A stretch of 18,416 nucleotides of DNA from assembly GCA_900766785.1 (NCBI GenBank), contig CAAFWT010000172.1:1-18416 (forward strand), in the 5' to 3' direction. Within the stretch, counting starts at the first letter, position 1; each line of letters begins with the position of its first letter. Below are positions 1 through 8,184 of the stretch, piece after piece. Source of the stretch: an uncultured Paraprevotella sp. (GTDB taxonomy: Bacteria; Bacteroidota; Bacteroidia; Bacteroidales; Bacteroidaceae). The position numbers and the translations under genes are program-made. The notes under the pieces were generated by a model. That model saw only the letters and a list, made by a program, of their open reading frames with translations. It ran no database searches and was not told the DNA's origin.

Positions 1-24
1 GTGCCAGTTTTACCCATCTCAGAC

Positions 25-124
25 GCAGTGCACTGCAACCCTTCCTGCAGTGCACTGCAACCGCTCCCGCAGTGCACTGCATCCGCCCTTGCAGTGCACT
101 GCCTCTCTTCCCGGTATGCACAGA
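25..124. repeat. Tandem array of 12-bp perfect palindromes, 22-bp period
   Basis: The perfect palindrome GCAGTGCACTGC occurs four times, starting at 25, 47, 69 and 91, exactly 22 bp apart. The 10-bp spacers are aacccttcct, aaccgctccc, atccgccctt and ctctcttccc. They vary but are almost purely pyrimidine on the plus strand, which gives the array a direction. At the next register (113-124) the sequence is degraded, but the core TGCAC is kept in exact phase (117-121), suggesting a decayed fifth unit. A 22-bp step is about two DNA helical turns, so the sites face the same side of the helix. The period is not a multiple of three, which argues against coding. Function is unknown. It could be a binding array for a dimeric protein, a REP-like intergenic element, or a processed RNA structure. 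Confidence 0.93.
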
Positions 125-140
125 GGAGTGCTGTCCTCTG
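121..140. other. Perfect 7-bp hairpin after the palindrome array
   Basis: CAGAGGA (121-127) and TCCTCTG (134-140) are exact reverse complements separated by the six bases gtgctg. No T-run follows on either strand, so this is not a standard intrinsic terminator. It directly abuts the decayed fifth palindrome unit and may belong to the same element. Confidence 0.55.
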
Positions 141-231
141 CTGCAGTAAGCTCAAGGATGCGGGGCGGGAGAAGGGAACATCAGGAAGAAAAATAATTTC
201 AATTTGGGTCAGATGGTAAGCATATTCTCTC

Positions 232-239
232 TAACTTTG
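232..239 (+). promoter_or_regulatory. Candidate Bacteroidetes -7 box for addAB
   Basis: TAACTTTG fits the Bacteroidetes -7 consensus TAnnTTTG. The nearest upstream TTG (204-206) is 25 bp away, longer than the 18-20 bp seen at other promoters in this window, so the -33 element is poor. The G of the box is only six bases before the addA ATG at 246. If it is used, the transcript would begin at or within a few bases of the start codon. A more distant promoter is possible. Confidence 0.4.
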
Positions 240-245
240 TGTAAT

Positions 246-3200
246 ATGAGAACACCGCTAACCATCTACCGTGCTTCGGCAGGGTCGGGCAAGACCTTCA
301 CCCTGACTGCAGAATATGTGGCACTATTGCTGGCCACACCTTCCAGCCGCGAAGCAGAACACATCCTGGCTGTCACGTTTACCAACAAGGCTACAGCCGA
401 GATGAAAGACCGTATCCTGAATGCACTCTACATACTGGCACATGACCTCAAGGGGAGCCAGGAGATGATGAACAAGGTGCGAGAGTGCCTGCTGGAGAAT
501 GGCTCAGTACCCGAGCACGCCATCCTTCGCCAACGGGCCAAGGCGGCACTGAGTAGCATCCTGCACGACTACAATCGATTCAGGGTGGAGACCATCGACT
601 CTTTCTTCCAAAGCATCCTCCATACGCTCACCCGAGAACTGGGACTTACCTCGGGCATGCGCATAGAACTGAACAGCCAGCAGGTGATAGACCGCGCTGT
701 GGAGCGTATCATGGAACATCTGGGCGAAAGAGAGCAGGTGAAGCAATGGATACTGGACTACGTCAGGGAACAGATAGAAGAGAGCGAGCGATGGGACATC
801 AGCAATGGGATGAAGTCCCTGGGAAACCACATCTATGAGGATGCTTACCAGAAGCAGCATGAGAGCGAAACCTCCATCAACAAGGTGGAACAGGCCAAGG
901 CACTGAAGCAGATTCTCCGAAAACTGAAAAGGGATACCGAGGAAGAGATAAGGAGCAGGAGCCAGGACGTCCTGCTGTTTGTGGAACAGAGCAAGCTCAC
1001 GTGGGACGACATCAGTTATGGAAGGAGTTGCATAGAGAATACTCTCCTGAAGGCGAGCAAAATGGGGCTCGAGGAAAAGAAACCATCCAAGTATGAGCTG
1101 CCTGGCGTACGCTTCACCAATGCCATGGAAGATCCCAACCGGCTCGTGAAGGGTAAAAAGAATCATACAGAGGAAATCATGGCCGCGGCTCAGGATATAT
1201 CTAATCAGATGAGCAAATGGTATGCCTGCTACCGGGAAGGGCTGCAACGGCTGAACAGTATCAGCCTCACACTCAAGTACCTCTCTCCACTCTGTCTGAT
1301 GGAGACAATAGAGGAGGAGGCCACCAATGTTTGTTCCGAGAACGGACAATTCCTGCTCAGCCGCACGCCTGTCCTGCTCAGCAAGATGGTGGAAGGAAGT
1401 GATGCACCCTTCATCCTGGAGAGAGCTGGCACACAGTTCCACCATGTCATGATAGATGAGTTCCAGGATACCAGCAGGATGCAGTGGGCCAACTTTCGTA
1501 ATCTGCTGATAGAGAACCTGGCCAGCGGAGGACACAGTCTGCTGGTGGGCGACGTGAAGCAGAGCATATACCGATGGAGGGGAGGTGACTGGGAGATTCT
1601 CCAAGGAGCATACCAGGAGCTCCGGCATCTTCAACCCAAGAAGACCACTCTGGAGTGGAACTGGAGAAGTTGCCCCACGGTGGTAAACTTCAACAATGCC
1701 TTCTTCGCAGAGGCAGCTCAGATACTGGACAGCCAAGCCACTGATGCCCGGTTCCGTCTGTCCGACATCTATAGCGATGTGGCACAGCGATGTGCCCGAG
1801 ATAGCGGAGCGGAAGGTTACGTGGACATCACCCTCTTCAAGAAAGACGGACTGAGATACTGTGACAACTATGAAGAGCGTACGGTGGAGGAGATGACAGA
1901 GCAGATACGCAAACTGAAGAAACTGGGGGTGGCCGAGAAGGACATGGCCATACTGGTAAGACGCAATGCCACAGCTGCCCAGTTGCTGGCACTCTTCCAC
2001 ACCCATGCACCAGACATCTCCCTGGTGAGCGACGAAGCCTTCCTGCTTGAAGCTTCAGTGGCCGTACAGATGCTGGTGGCAGCCATGCAAGTCATTGCCG
2101 ACGGCACAGACAAGACCAATCCCGTGACTCTGAAGTTCCTCACTCTGCATTATCAGAGAGAGATTATGGGCAGCGAGGCCGATACCGACCAGCTGATGAG
2201 AAAGGACCCAGCTGAGGTACTGCCCAACGAAATACTCTCGCGCAGAGAGAGCCTGGCACGCATGCCACTGCTCCTATTGGCCGAGAGGCTTTACCATCTG
2301 CTGCATCTGGAACGTATCGAGGGGCAGGATGCATATATGTTGGCATTCATGGATGAGCTGCAAGCTTATCTGCGGGATAATCCACAGGACATCCACCAGT
2401 TTCTCAGGGCATGGCAAGACAGTATCTCCCGCCGTCCCATACCCTCGGGAGAGACTGGAGGTATACGCATCCTCACCATCCACAAGTCCAAGGGTCTGGA
2501 ATACCATACCGTACTGCTGCCCTTCATGGACTGGAACCTAAGACCAGACGCCATTCACGAGCAGCTCCTCTGGTGCCGAACAGATGAGGAGCCATACTGC
2601 CAGATAGGCGCTCTGCCCATTGCTCTCTCTTCCAAGATGGAGAATAGCGTGTTCGGTGCCGACTATAAGGAGGAGGTACTGCAGCAGCGTGTGGACACCC
2701 TCAACATGATATATGTAGCCTTCACCCGTGCACGCTGCAACCTCCTGATATGGGGAGCCGCCTCTGCCAATGGCAAACTGTCATGCGTGGGCGATATCAT
2801 CAGCCATGCCATACAGATGAACGAAGAAGAAGAGAGTGAACTCCGCTACATCCAAGGAACCCTCTGTGGAACGGAGAACAAAGGTAAGCAGGAGAAGAAG
2901 ACCGCAAAGGACAACTGCACAGACAAGACCATGAGGATGAACATGCCTCTCACTCAGGAGAATGCCATAGATACGGTCATGAGCACACGTCCGCCAACCA
3001 TGCAGTTCATGCAGAGCGAACAGGCACGGCTCTACATGCACAGCATAGACGACGAGGCAGAGGAGAGGAAGCAGGAGGACACCTACATAGAGAGCGGAAA
3101 ACTGATGCACTACGCCCTCAGCCTCATAGGCGAAGGCAGCGAGGCCACCACCATACTGGACCGACTGGAAGCAGAAGGATATGCCGACCATTCGGAGGCC

Positions 3201-3530
3201 TGGCAGAAGGCCAGGCAAGCCATTGAGCGCGGACTGCACCACCCTACCATAGCCCGATGGTTTGCACCTGGAAAGAGGTTCCTCAGAGAGTGTGGCATCA
3301 TCACACGAGATGCCCTCACGGGACAAGCCAGAGTGAAGAGGCCGGACAGAGTGGTGATGGAGGAAGGACTCATCACGGTGATAGACTATAAGTTCGGCCG
3401 CAGAAAGAGTGAATATCAGGAGCAAGTGAGAGAATATATGCGACAGATAAGTGCCATGTATCCCCACTGCAGAGTGGAAGGGTGGCTCTGGTATGTGTAT
3501 AGCACACAGACCGAGCAGATAACCCTCTAA
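246..3530 (+). CDS. addA: AddA-like UvrD-family helicase/nuclease subunit
   Basis: This is a 1094-residue superfamily 1A DNA helicase with a C-terminal PD-(D/E)XK nuclease domain, as in AddA of AddAB. That complex processes double-strand breaks for RecA loading. Visible motifs are Walker A ASAGSGKT (residues 10-17), TFTNKA (motif Ia), TIDSFFQ, motif II IDEFQDTS (from about 403), GDVKQSIYRWRG (from about 435), IHKSKGLEY (from about 745) and YVAFTRAR (823-830). The nuclease shows SGKLMH (His 955), RPDR (Asp 1034), VIDYK (Asp 1047, Lys 1049) and a following QxxxY, so it looks active. The ATG at 246 is chosen because AddA-type proteins begin a few residues before the Walker A motif. Earlier in-frame starts (TTG 204, ATG 213) add an unconserved leader and lie upstream of the candidate -7 box. 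addB follows after 34 bp, so the two are probably one operon. Recognition of the family is firm; calling it AddA rather than a RecB-like protein rests on length, the nuclease domain and the AddB neighbour. Confidence 0.93.
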   Translation: MRTPLTIYRASAGSGKTFTLTAEYVALLLATPSSREAEHILAVTFTNKATAEMKDRILNALYILAHDLKGSQEMMNKVRECLLENGSVPEHAILRQRAKAALSSILHDYNRFRVETIDSFFQSILHTLTRELGLTSGMRIELNSQQVIDRAVERIMEHLGEREQVKQWILDYVREQIEESERWDISNGMKSLGNHIYEDAYQKQHESETSINKVEQAKALKQILRKLKRDTEEEIRSRSQDVLLFVEQSKLTWDDISYGRSCIENTLLKASKMGLEEKKPSKYELPGVRFTNAMEDPNRLVKGKKNHTEEIMAAAQDISNQMSKWYACYREGLQRLNSISLTLKYLSPLCLMETIEEEATNVCSENGQFLLSRTPVLLSKMVEGSDAPFILERAGTQFHHVMIDEFQDTSRMQWANFRNLLIENLASGGHSLLVGDVKQSIYRWRGGDWEILQGAYQELRHLQPKKTTLEWNWRSCPTVVNFNNAFFAEAAQILDSQATDARFRLSDIYSDVAQRCARDSGAEGYVDITLFKKDGLRYCDNYEERTVEEMTEQIRKLKKLGVAEKDMAILVRRNATAAQLLALFHTHAPDISLVSDEAFLLEASVAVQMLVAAMQVIADGTDKTNPVTLKFLTLHYQREIMGSEADTDQLMRKDPAEVLPNEILSRRESLARMPLLLLAERLYHLLHLERIEGQDAYMLAFMDELQAYLRDNPQDIHQFLRAWQDSISRRPIPSGETGGIRILTIHKSKGLEYHTVLLPFMDWNLRPDAIHEQLLWCRTDEEPYCQIGALPIALSSKMENSVFGADYKEEVLQQRVDTLNMIYVAFTRARCNLLIWGAASANGKLSCVGDIISHAIQMNEEEESELRYIQGTLCGTENKGKQEKKTAKDNCTDKTMRMNMPLTQENAIDTVMSTRPPTMQFMQSEQARLYMHSIDDEAEERKQEDTYIESGKLMHYALSLIGEGSEATTILDRLEAEGYADHSEAWQKARQAIERGLHHPTIARWFAPGKRFLRECGIITRDALTGQARVKRPDRVVMEEGLITVIDYKFGRRKSEYQEQVREYMRQISAMYPHCRVEGWLWYVYSTQTEQITL

Positions 3531-3564
3531 GAACATCATACACCACTAAGATGAGTAACCACAG

Positions 3565-6441
3565 ATGAAGACATTTCTAAGCCACGTAGCACAAGACCTC
3601 ACAGCCCGATTCGGAGGCAATCTGCATGACGTCACCATAGTATTCCCTGGCAAGCGAGCCAGCCTCTTCCTCACACAGGAACTTACAGAGACTGGCATCT
3701 CACCTCTCTGGGAACCGGAATACATCAGCATGGACAGTCTGTTCGGGGAGTTCACCGCTCTGGAGCAGGCCAACCCTATAGAGAGTATCTGCACCCTACT
3801 CCGGCTCATGCAGGAGATTATCCCCGAGGAACGAGACCAGTCGCTGGACACTCTATGGGGATGGGGAGAGGTAATCCTCTCGGACTTCGATGATATCGAC
3901 AAGCACATGGCAGATGCCCGTCTGGTGCTCGCCAACGTATATGACCAGCACTGCTTGGAACATTTGGACTATCTGACACCGGAACAGGAAGAAGCACTCA
4001 GGAAGTTCTTCAGCAACTTCTCCCCCGAAGGTAATTCTGTCATCAAGGAACGCTTTCTGCATGTGTGGAGCCACATGTTTACCCTCTATGGTGCTCTGCA
4101 AGAGGCACTCCAGGCCAAGGGCACTCTCTATGCCGGAGCACTCTACCGGCAGGTGGTGGAGAGCCTGAGGAAGGACCCTGCTCCCCTGGACAACTATCTG
4201 CGGGAGCGTAAGGCTGTGGCTTTCGTAGGGTTCAATGTGCTCAACGATGTGGAACACGCCCTCATGGAGGAGATACAGCGCACAGGGAAAGGTCTCTTCT
4301 ATTGGGATTACGACACCTTTTACACCCAAGACGAGGCCAGCGAGGCAGGCACATTCATGAGACAGAACCTGCAGGACTTTCCATGTGCCCTACCCCAAGA
4401 ACTCTTCTCCAACATGATGCGCCTGCAGGATGTCACCTTCATCTCGTCCAATACGGACAACGCCACTGCCAGGTACACCAGGGAATGGCTAAGCGAACCG
4501 CGTGATGCCACAGCCAACCACAATGCGGTGGTCCTGTGCAACGAGTCGCTCCTGCATCCTGTATTGCATGCATTGCCTGAAGAGGTGGGAGAGGTGAACG
4601 TGACCATGGGATTCCCCTTGGCAGACACTCCTGTGTACAGTCTCATCATGGCACTGACCAGTCTGCAGACCGATGGCTATGACAGGGCCAGGCAAGCCTT
4701 TCGCTATTCCTTCCTGCAGACAGTGAGGAGGCATGCCTATGCCAGTCTGCTGGGTGATGAGAAGGAATGGGCATGCACCTGGCAGGGAGCAGACTCCTCT
4801 ACCCTGCTGACTTGGCTGGACAGGATGCTGCAGAGGGTGGGAATCCATTTCTCCCAGATGAGCCAGCCTTCGGCATATGACATGCTCTATATGGAGGCCA
4901 TCTTCCAGACGCACCGCATACTGCAGCAACTTATTAGTATGACCGAGGCATCCCAGGATGCCCTGGAGGTGCAACCCATTACCCTGCGCAAGCTCATGCG
5001 CAGCATACTCGTGGGCATACGCATTCCCTTTCATGGAGAACCGGCTGTGGGACTACAGATAATGGGCGTGCTGGAGACCCGATGCCTGGACTTCTCGCAT
5101 CTGCTCATGCTCTCTGTGGAGGAAGGCATGCTGCCAGGATCGTCCCAAACGGACACGATGATTCCGGCAGATATTCGCGAGGCATTCGGCCTCACCACCC
5201 CCCGACACAGGAATGCCGTCTTTGCCTACTATTTCTATAGGCTCATACAGCGCACAGAGCATCTCACCTGCGTGTACAACGAGAACAGCACTGGCATGAA
5301 CCATCATGAGATGTCGCGCTTCCTACGTCAGCTGCTGGCCGAGACAGACATTCCCATCCGCACCCGATGGCTGAGGAGTATACCGCAGATAGGATGCCGC
5401 GAACCATTGTTGGTGCACAAGGACAAGGACGTCATGGACAAGCTGCGCAGAAAGTATGATGTTTCGCTTCCTGGCCACAGACATACCATGCTCAGCCCTT
5501 CTGCCATCAACATGTACATGGACTGCCCCATGAAGTTTTATTTCCAGCATGTGGCAGGGCTTAAACCCGAAAGGGACGTGGAGGAAGGACTTCAGGCAGC
5601 CGACCTGGGAAACATCTTCCACGATACGGCTCAGGTACTCTACGAGCTGACCATGGCTCGCACGGGGAGCCGCATATTGGACTCAAACACCCTGAATGAG
5701 TTGCTCAGGCAGGCCGAGAGCCGAGTGGAGCCGCTGTTGGATATCGTGTTCGACGCACATTACTTCCATCCCTATGAAGATGAATGGGATGTGGGGAAGC
5801 ACATCCGTGAGATGGCCGACCGCGGTGAAAAGCCCAGGAATGAGTACACAGGCGAACTCATCATATACCGGAGTGTGGTGCTCCAGTATCTGAAAAACCT
5901 GCTCAGATATGATGCCCGACATGCGCCCCTGCACATCATAGGTACAGAAGTGGACCGGGAGTTCACCCTGAGCATCCAGCCTCACGGAATGCCGCAGATG
6001 ACCATACAGACAGGTGGACGCATTGACCGCCTGGACGAGGTGGGGGGATGCGTGAGAGTGGTGGATTACAAGACAGGAAATAAGGTGCCCACAGTGTCGA
6101 ACATGGAACAGGTGACAGGAATGGGGAAAAACCATGAGGGGTATTATCTGCAAACATTCCTCTATTCCTATGCTCAGATGCAGCAGAGCCAACCTGGAAC
6201 CATCATCAAGCCCCTGCTGTTCTACCCTGGCAAGGCCAGCAAGCCCGACTATTCACCCGAACTCTATATAGGCTCCACGAAGGTGGAAGACTTCGCCTCG
6301 CAAGTGGCAGACGAATATATACGTGGACTGAAAGAACGTATCACGGAAATCTTCACTCCCGACATCTCTTTTACCCAATGTGATGATCCCCAGACCTGCG
6401 AGAGGTGTGACTTCCGCCTCCTGTGCCATGGGAAGGAATAA
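3565..6441 (+). CDS. addB: AddB-like PD-(D/E)XK nuclease subunit
   Basis: This is a 958-residue partner of AddA. The N-terminus has the degenerate nucleotide-site motif FPGKR (residues 27-31) rather than a full Walker A, typical of Bacteroidetes AddB-type proteins with an inactivated helicase core. The region around SVEEGMLPG resembles the end of a UvrD-like helicase fold. The C-terminal nuclease carries LGNIFH (His 686), RIDRLD (Asp 821), VVDYKTG (Asp 834, Lys 836) and a following YLQTFLY. Cys 654 (in DCPMKF) plus Cys 945, 948 and 954 (C-x2-C-x5-C) match the four ligands of the AddB iron-sulfur cluster that holds the nuclease domain together. A second nuclease in the pair supports an AddAB-type rather than RecBCD-type enzyme. 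It is probably co-transcribed with addA, with no clear promoter in the 34-bp gap. The gene converges on the flippase gene with only 10 bp between stop codons. Confidence 0.88.
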   Translation: MKTFLSHVAQDLTARFGGNLHDVTIVFPGKRASLFLTQELTETGISPLWEPEYISMDSLFGEFTALEQANPIESICTLLRLMQEIIPEERDQSLDTLWGWGEVILSDFDDIDKHMADARLVLANVYDQHCLEHLDYLTPEQEEALRKFFSNFSPEGNSVIKERFLHVWSHMFTLYGALQEALQAKGTLYAGALYRQVVESLRKDPAPLDNYLRERKAVAFVGFNVLNDVEHALMEEIQRTGKGLFYWDYDTFYTQDEASEAGTFMRQNLQDFPCALPQELFSNMMRLQDVTFISSNTDNATARYTREWLSEPRDATANHNAVVLCNESLLHPVLHALPEEVGEVNVTMGFPLADTPVYSLIMALTSLQTDGYDRARQAFRYSFLQTVRRHAYASLLGDEKEWACTWQGADSSTLLTWLDRMLQRVGIHFSQMSQPSAYDMLYMEAIFQTHRILQQLISMTEASQDALEVQPITLRKLMRSILVGIRIPFHGEPAVGLQIMGVLETRCLDFSHLLMLSVEEGMLPGSSQTDTMIPADIREAFGLTTPRHRNAVFAYYFYRLIQRTEHLTCVYNENSTGMNHHEMSRFLRQLLAETDIPIRTRWLRSIPQIGCREPLLVHKDKDVMDKLRRKYDVSLPGHRHTMLSPSAINMYMDCPMKFYFQHVAGLKPERDVEEGLQAADLGNIFHDTAQVLYELTMARTGSRILDSNTLNELLRQAESRVEPLLDIVFDAHYFHPYEDEWDVGKHIREMADRGEKPRNEYTGELIIYRSVVLQYLKNLLRYDARHAPLHIIGTEVDREFTLSIQPHGMPQMTIQTGGRIDRLDEVGGCVRVVDYKTGNKVPTVSNMEQVTGMGKNHEGYYLQTFLYSYAQMQQSQPGTIIKPLLFYPGKASKPDYSPELYIGSTKVEDFASQVADEYIRGLKERITEIFTPDISFTQCDDPQTCERCDFRLLCHGKE

Positions 6442-6444
6442 TGA

Positions 6445-6466
6445 CTGAGCACTAATCTCTGCTCAG
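6445..6466. terminator. Small inverted repeat at the convergent addB/flippase ends
   Basis: CTGAGC (6445-6450) and GCTCAG (6461-6466) form a 6-bp stem around a 10-base loop, spanning the 10-bp gap and the last codons of the minus-strand flippase. No T-run follows on either strand. It may slow convergent transcription, but it is not a standard intrinsic terminator. Confidence 0.3.
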
Positions 6467-8014
6467 ATGAAGACGGGAAGAGAGACGCCTGAAGAAGTCG
6501 GACTTGCGGGACAGCAACTGCAGACTGTAGAAGAGGGAAAAGGCGAAGAGGAGCGAACCCATGCCATAGCGTATCCAACCATTTTCCTGCAGGCAGCATG
6601 CTACTGCCACCGAGAGGGACATGGCCTGAACCATGCAGAGACGCCATGTGGCACGCTCCACACGACATCCATAGAGCTTCCCGTATACAAGCAACACGCA
6701 TACCACATCATATAGGGCATTCAGAGAGAGAGCCACTCCAGCACCAGCAAGACCCCATTTGCCATAGAGCCACCAGAAGAGCAAGCCCATCACCAGATTG
6801 CTGGCTATCTCCATGATGAGGAATACCATGGAGTCGCCCTTGGCCAAGGACGAATAGGAAACAGGTAGCATGATGGCGCGCAGGAAGGTATAGAAGGCGG
6901 CACACACAGCCATGGTCTCTGCCACGAGAAACTCCTCATTGAAGAGCAGACGTATAATCCAGGGCATCAGCACGATGAGGGATATCAGGAAGGGAGTGAC
7001 TATGAGCACACACACATCTATCTGCTGGTTGATGGTGCGATTGAAATCCTTCAGACTGTGATTGACAGAAGAAAGCCGAGGATAATAATCGGCCTCAAGA
7101 GCCATAAACACCATACCGGCATAGCCTACCATCAGACCATATCCCATACGGTAATAACCCACATCGGCCAGCGTACCGCTCAACTGGATTAATGCAGGAA
7201 TGGCCATGCCCAGAGCAGCAGTGGAGACACCTGCCAGCACATAAGGAATACCCTTGGTGACCATGGGCAAACCTTCACGCAACACCTGAAGGTCAAACAG
7301 TCTGACGCGATAGGGAGCTATACGAAGGGTAAACCACAGATGAATGACCAGTGCAGCCAAACCACTGCAGATAAGGCCTACCACCACGCCACGCATGCCC
7401 ATAAGATAATAGAAAGGAACCGTGAGGCACAGAGTAGCAAGGGCTATCACCGTCTCTATGATGGCCACCTGACGCACTCTGCGCAACCCCTTGAGCACAG
7501 CACACTCTCCCTCTGCCAGGAGGAAGCATACCACCACGGGAATCATGGTCATCACCTGAGGCCAATGACTGAACTCCTGATCGAACAATATATAACTGAC
7601 CAGAGGAGAGAGCAAAGTGCACAGAGCCACAGAGATGATGGCAGTCAGCAATATCCACGTACGCACCACCACTATGAACTGCTGAATACGATGGGCATCT
7701 CCCTCATGAAGCAACTCACTGGACTGGCGAGTGGCATTGAGAGGTACACCCAAATTGCTGCTGCTAACCACAAACTCCGTGATGGAATTATATACGGAGA
7801 TGAGACCTATACCCTGGCCACCCAGGAAGATGGCCGTGAGCTTGTTGCGGATTACAGACACCAGGAGCTTGAGGATTTGCACTCCTCCAAAGACTCCTGT
7901 GTATTTGATTACATGATCGTAGGTATTATGCTTTTCACCCTCGGGTGAATCTGAGGTGTTCTCTTGGGCCGTAGCACAGCCACAGCCCTGATGATGTATG
8001 TTCGTTGTTGCCAA
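6452..8014 (-). CDS. Wzx-like polysaccharide flippase (MATE/PST superfamily)
   Basis: This is a polytopic inner-membrane protein of about 520 residues with roughly 12-14 hydrophobic segments. It resembles Bacteroidetes lipopolysaccharide O-antigen translocases, which move undecaprenyl-linked sugars across the inner membrane. The typical family N-terminus is visible in HVIKYTGVFGGVQ, then RNKLTAIFLGGQGIGLIS; later segments include a basic cytoplasmic stretch ending in RRVRQ and a second half beginning near MVTKGIPYVLAG. An ATG at 8071 would give 539 residues, but it lies inside a well-formed promoter (8045-8075), upstream of the predicted transcription start. The first in-frame start downstream is the TTG at 8014, giving MATTNIHH; this choice is an inference. 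No glycosyltransferases or Wzy polymerase lie nearby, so the substrate cannot be guessed. It is divergent from the WYL regulator, which may control it. Confidence 0.87.
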   Translation of the reverse strand: MATTNIHHQGCGCATAQENTSDSPEGEKHNTYDHVIKYTGVFGGVQILKLLVSVIRNKLTAIFLGGQGIGLISVYNSITEFVVSSSNLGVPLNATRQSSELLHEGDAHRIQQFIVVVRTWILLTAIISVALCTLLSPLVSYILFDQEFSHWPQVMTMIPVVVCFLLAEGECAVLKGLRRVRQVAIIETVIALATLCLTVPFYYLMGMRGVVVGLICSGLAALVIHLWFTLRIAPYRVRLFDLQVLREGLPMVTKGIPYVLAGVSTAALGMAIPALIQLSGTLADVGYYRMGYGLMVGYAGMVFMALEADYYPRLSSVNHSLKDFNRTINQQIDVCVLIVTPFLISLIVLMPWIIRLLFNEEFLVAETMAVCAAFYTFLRAIMLPVSYSSLAKGDSMVFLIMEIASNLVMGLLFWWLYGKWGLAGAGVALSLNALYDVVCVLLVYGKLYGCRVERATWRLCMVQAMSLSVAVACCLQENGWIRYGMGSLLFAFSLFYSLQLLSRKSDFFRRLSSRLHLSRD

Positions 8015-8044
8015 AGGAATATCGTATAATAGTCTTATATCATG

Positions 8045-8075
8045 CAAATTTAAGACAAAGATTCGGGACATACAA
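8045..8075 (-). promoter_or_regulatory. Promoter of the flippase gene
   Basis: On the minus strand, TTG (8075-8073), a 20-bp spacer and TAAATTTG (8052-8045) match the Bacteroidetes -33/-7 pattern exactly. Transcription would start near 8038. This places the upstream ATG at 8071 outside the message and favours the TTG start at 8014. Confidence 0.75.
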
Positions 8076-8119
8076 GACCCTGGCCAATTCTCCTCAAGGG
8101 AAACTTACTGAACAGGATT

Positions 8120-8150
8120 TTGCAGAAGAAGTGAAATCTCCGTAATTTTA
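8120..8150 (+). promoter_or_regulatory. Promoter of the WYL regulator gene
   Basis: TTG (8120-8122), a 20-bp spacer and TAATTTTA (8143-8150) match the Bacteroidetes promoter except for the last base of the -7 box. The ATG is 35 bp downstream. The -33 elements of this promoter and the divergent flippase promoter are 44 bp apart, room for one shared operator. Confidence 0.65.
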
Positions 8151-8184
8151 CACTTACATACACAATAGCACAACACCACTCATC

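Larger units (their letters stand above)
1..245. other. Non-coding region upstream of addA
   Basis: No convincing gene lies here. An open frame runs through positions 1-219, but it crosses a 22-bp tandem repeat, so each repeat is read in a different frame. Its product is a Cys/Ser/Pro-rich string with no family resemblance. The region contains the palindrome array (25-124), a perfect 7-bp hairpin (121-140), a purine-rich stretch around 160-195, and a candidate promoter box just before addA. The gene to the left is outside the window, so whether the array lies downstream or upstream of that gene cannot be seen. Confidence 0.7.

Noticed and set aside
25..124. CRISPR array
   Set aside because: Repeats are 12 bp with 10-bp spacers, far shorter than CRISPR units, and there are no cas genes nearby.
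1..219. Small plus-strand gene over the palindrome array
   Set aside because: The repeat period of 22 shifts the reading frame each unit, and the product is Cys/Ser/Pro-rich without any family features.
204..245. Longer addA start at TTG 204 or ATG 213
   Set aside because: The added residues precede the usual family N-terminus and lie upstream of the candidate -7 box.
504..2006. 500-codon open frame on the minus strand inside addA
   Set aside because: It is fully opposite a conserved helicase gene, is low in recognisable motifs, and follows from the codon bias of addA.
7340..7948. 202-codon plus-strand frame inside the flippase gene
   Set aside because: The His/Gln-rich composition is typical of an antisense shadow, with no promoter or motif.
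8076..8119. CCCT/AGGG inverted repeat as a WYL operator
   Set aside because: The arms are only four bases and similar matches are expected by chance.
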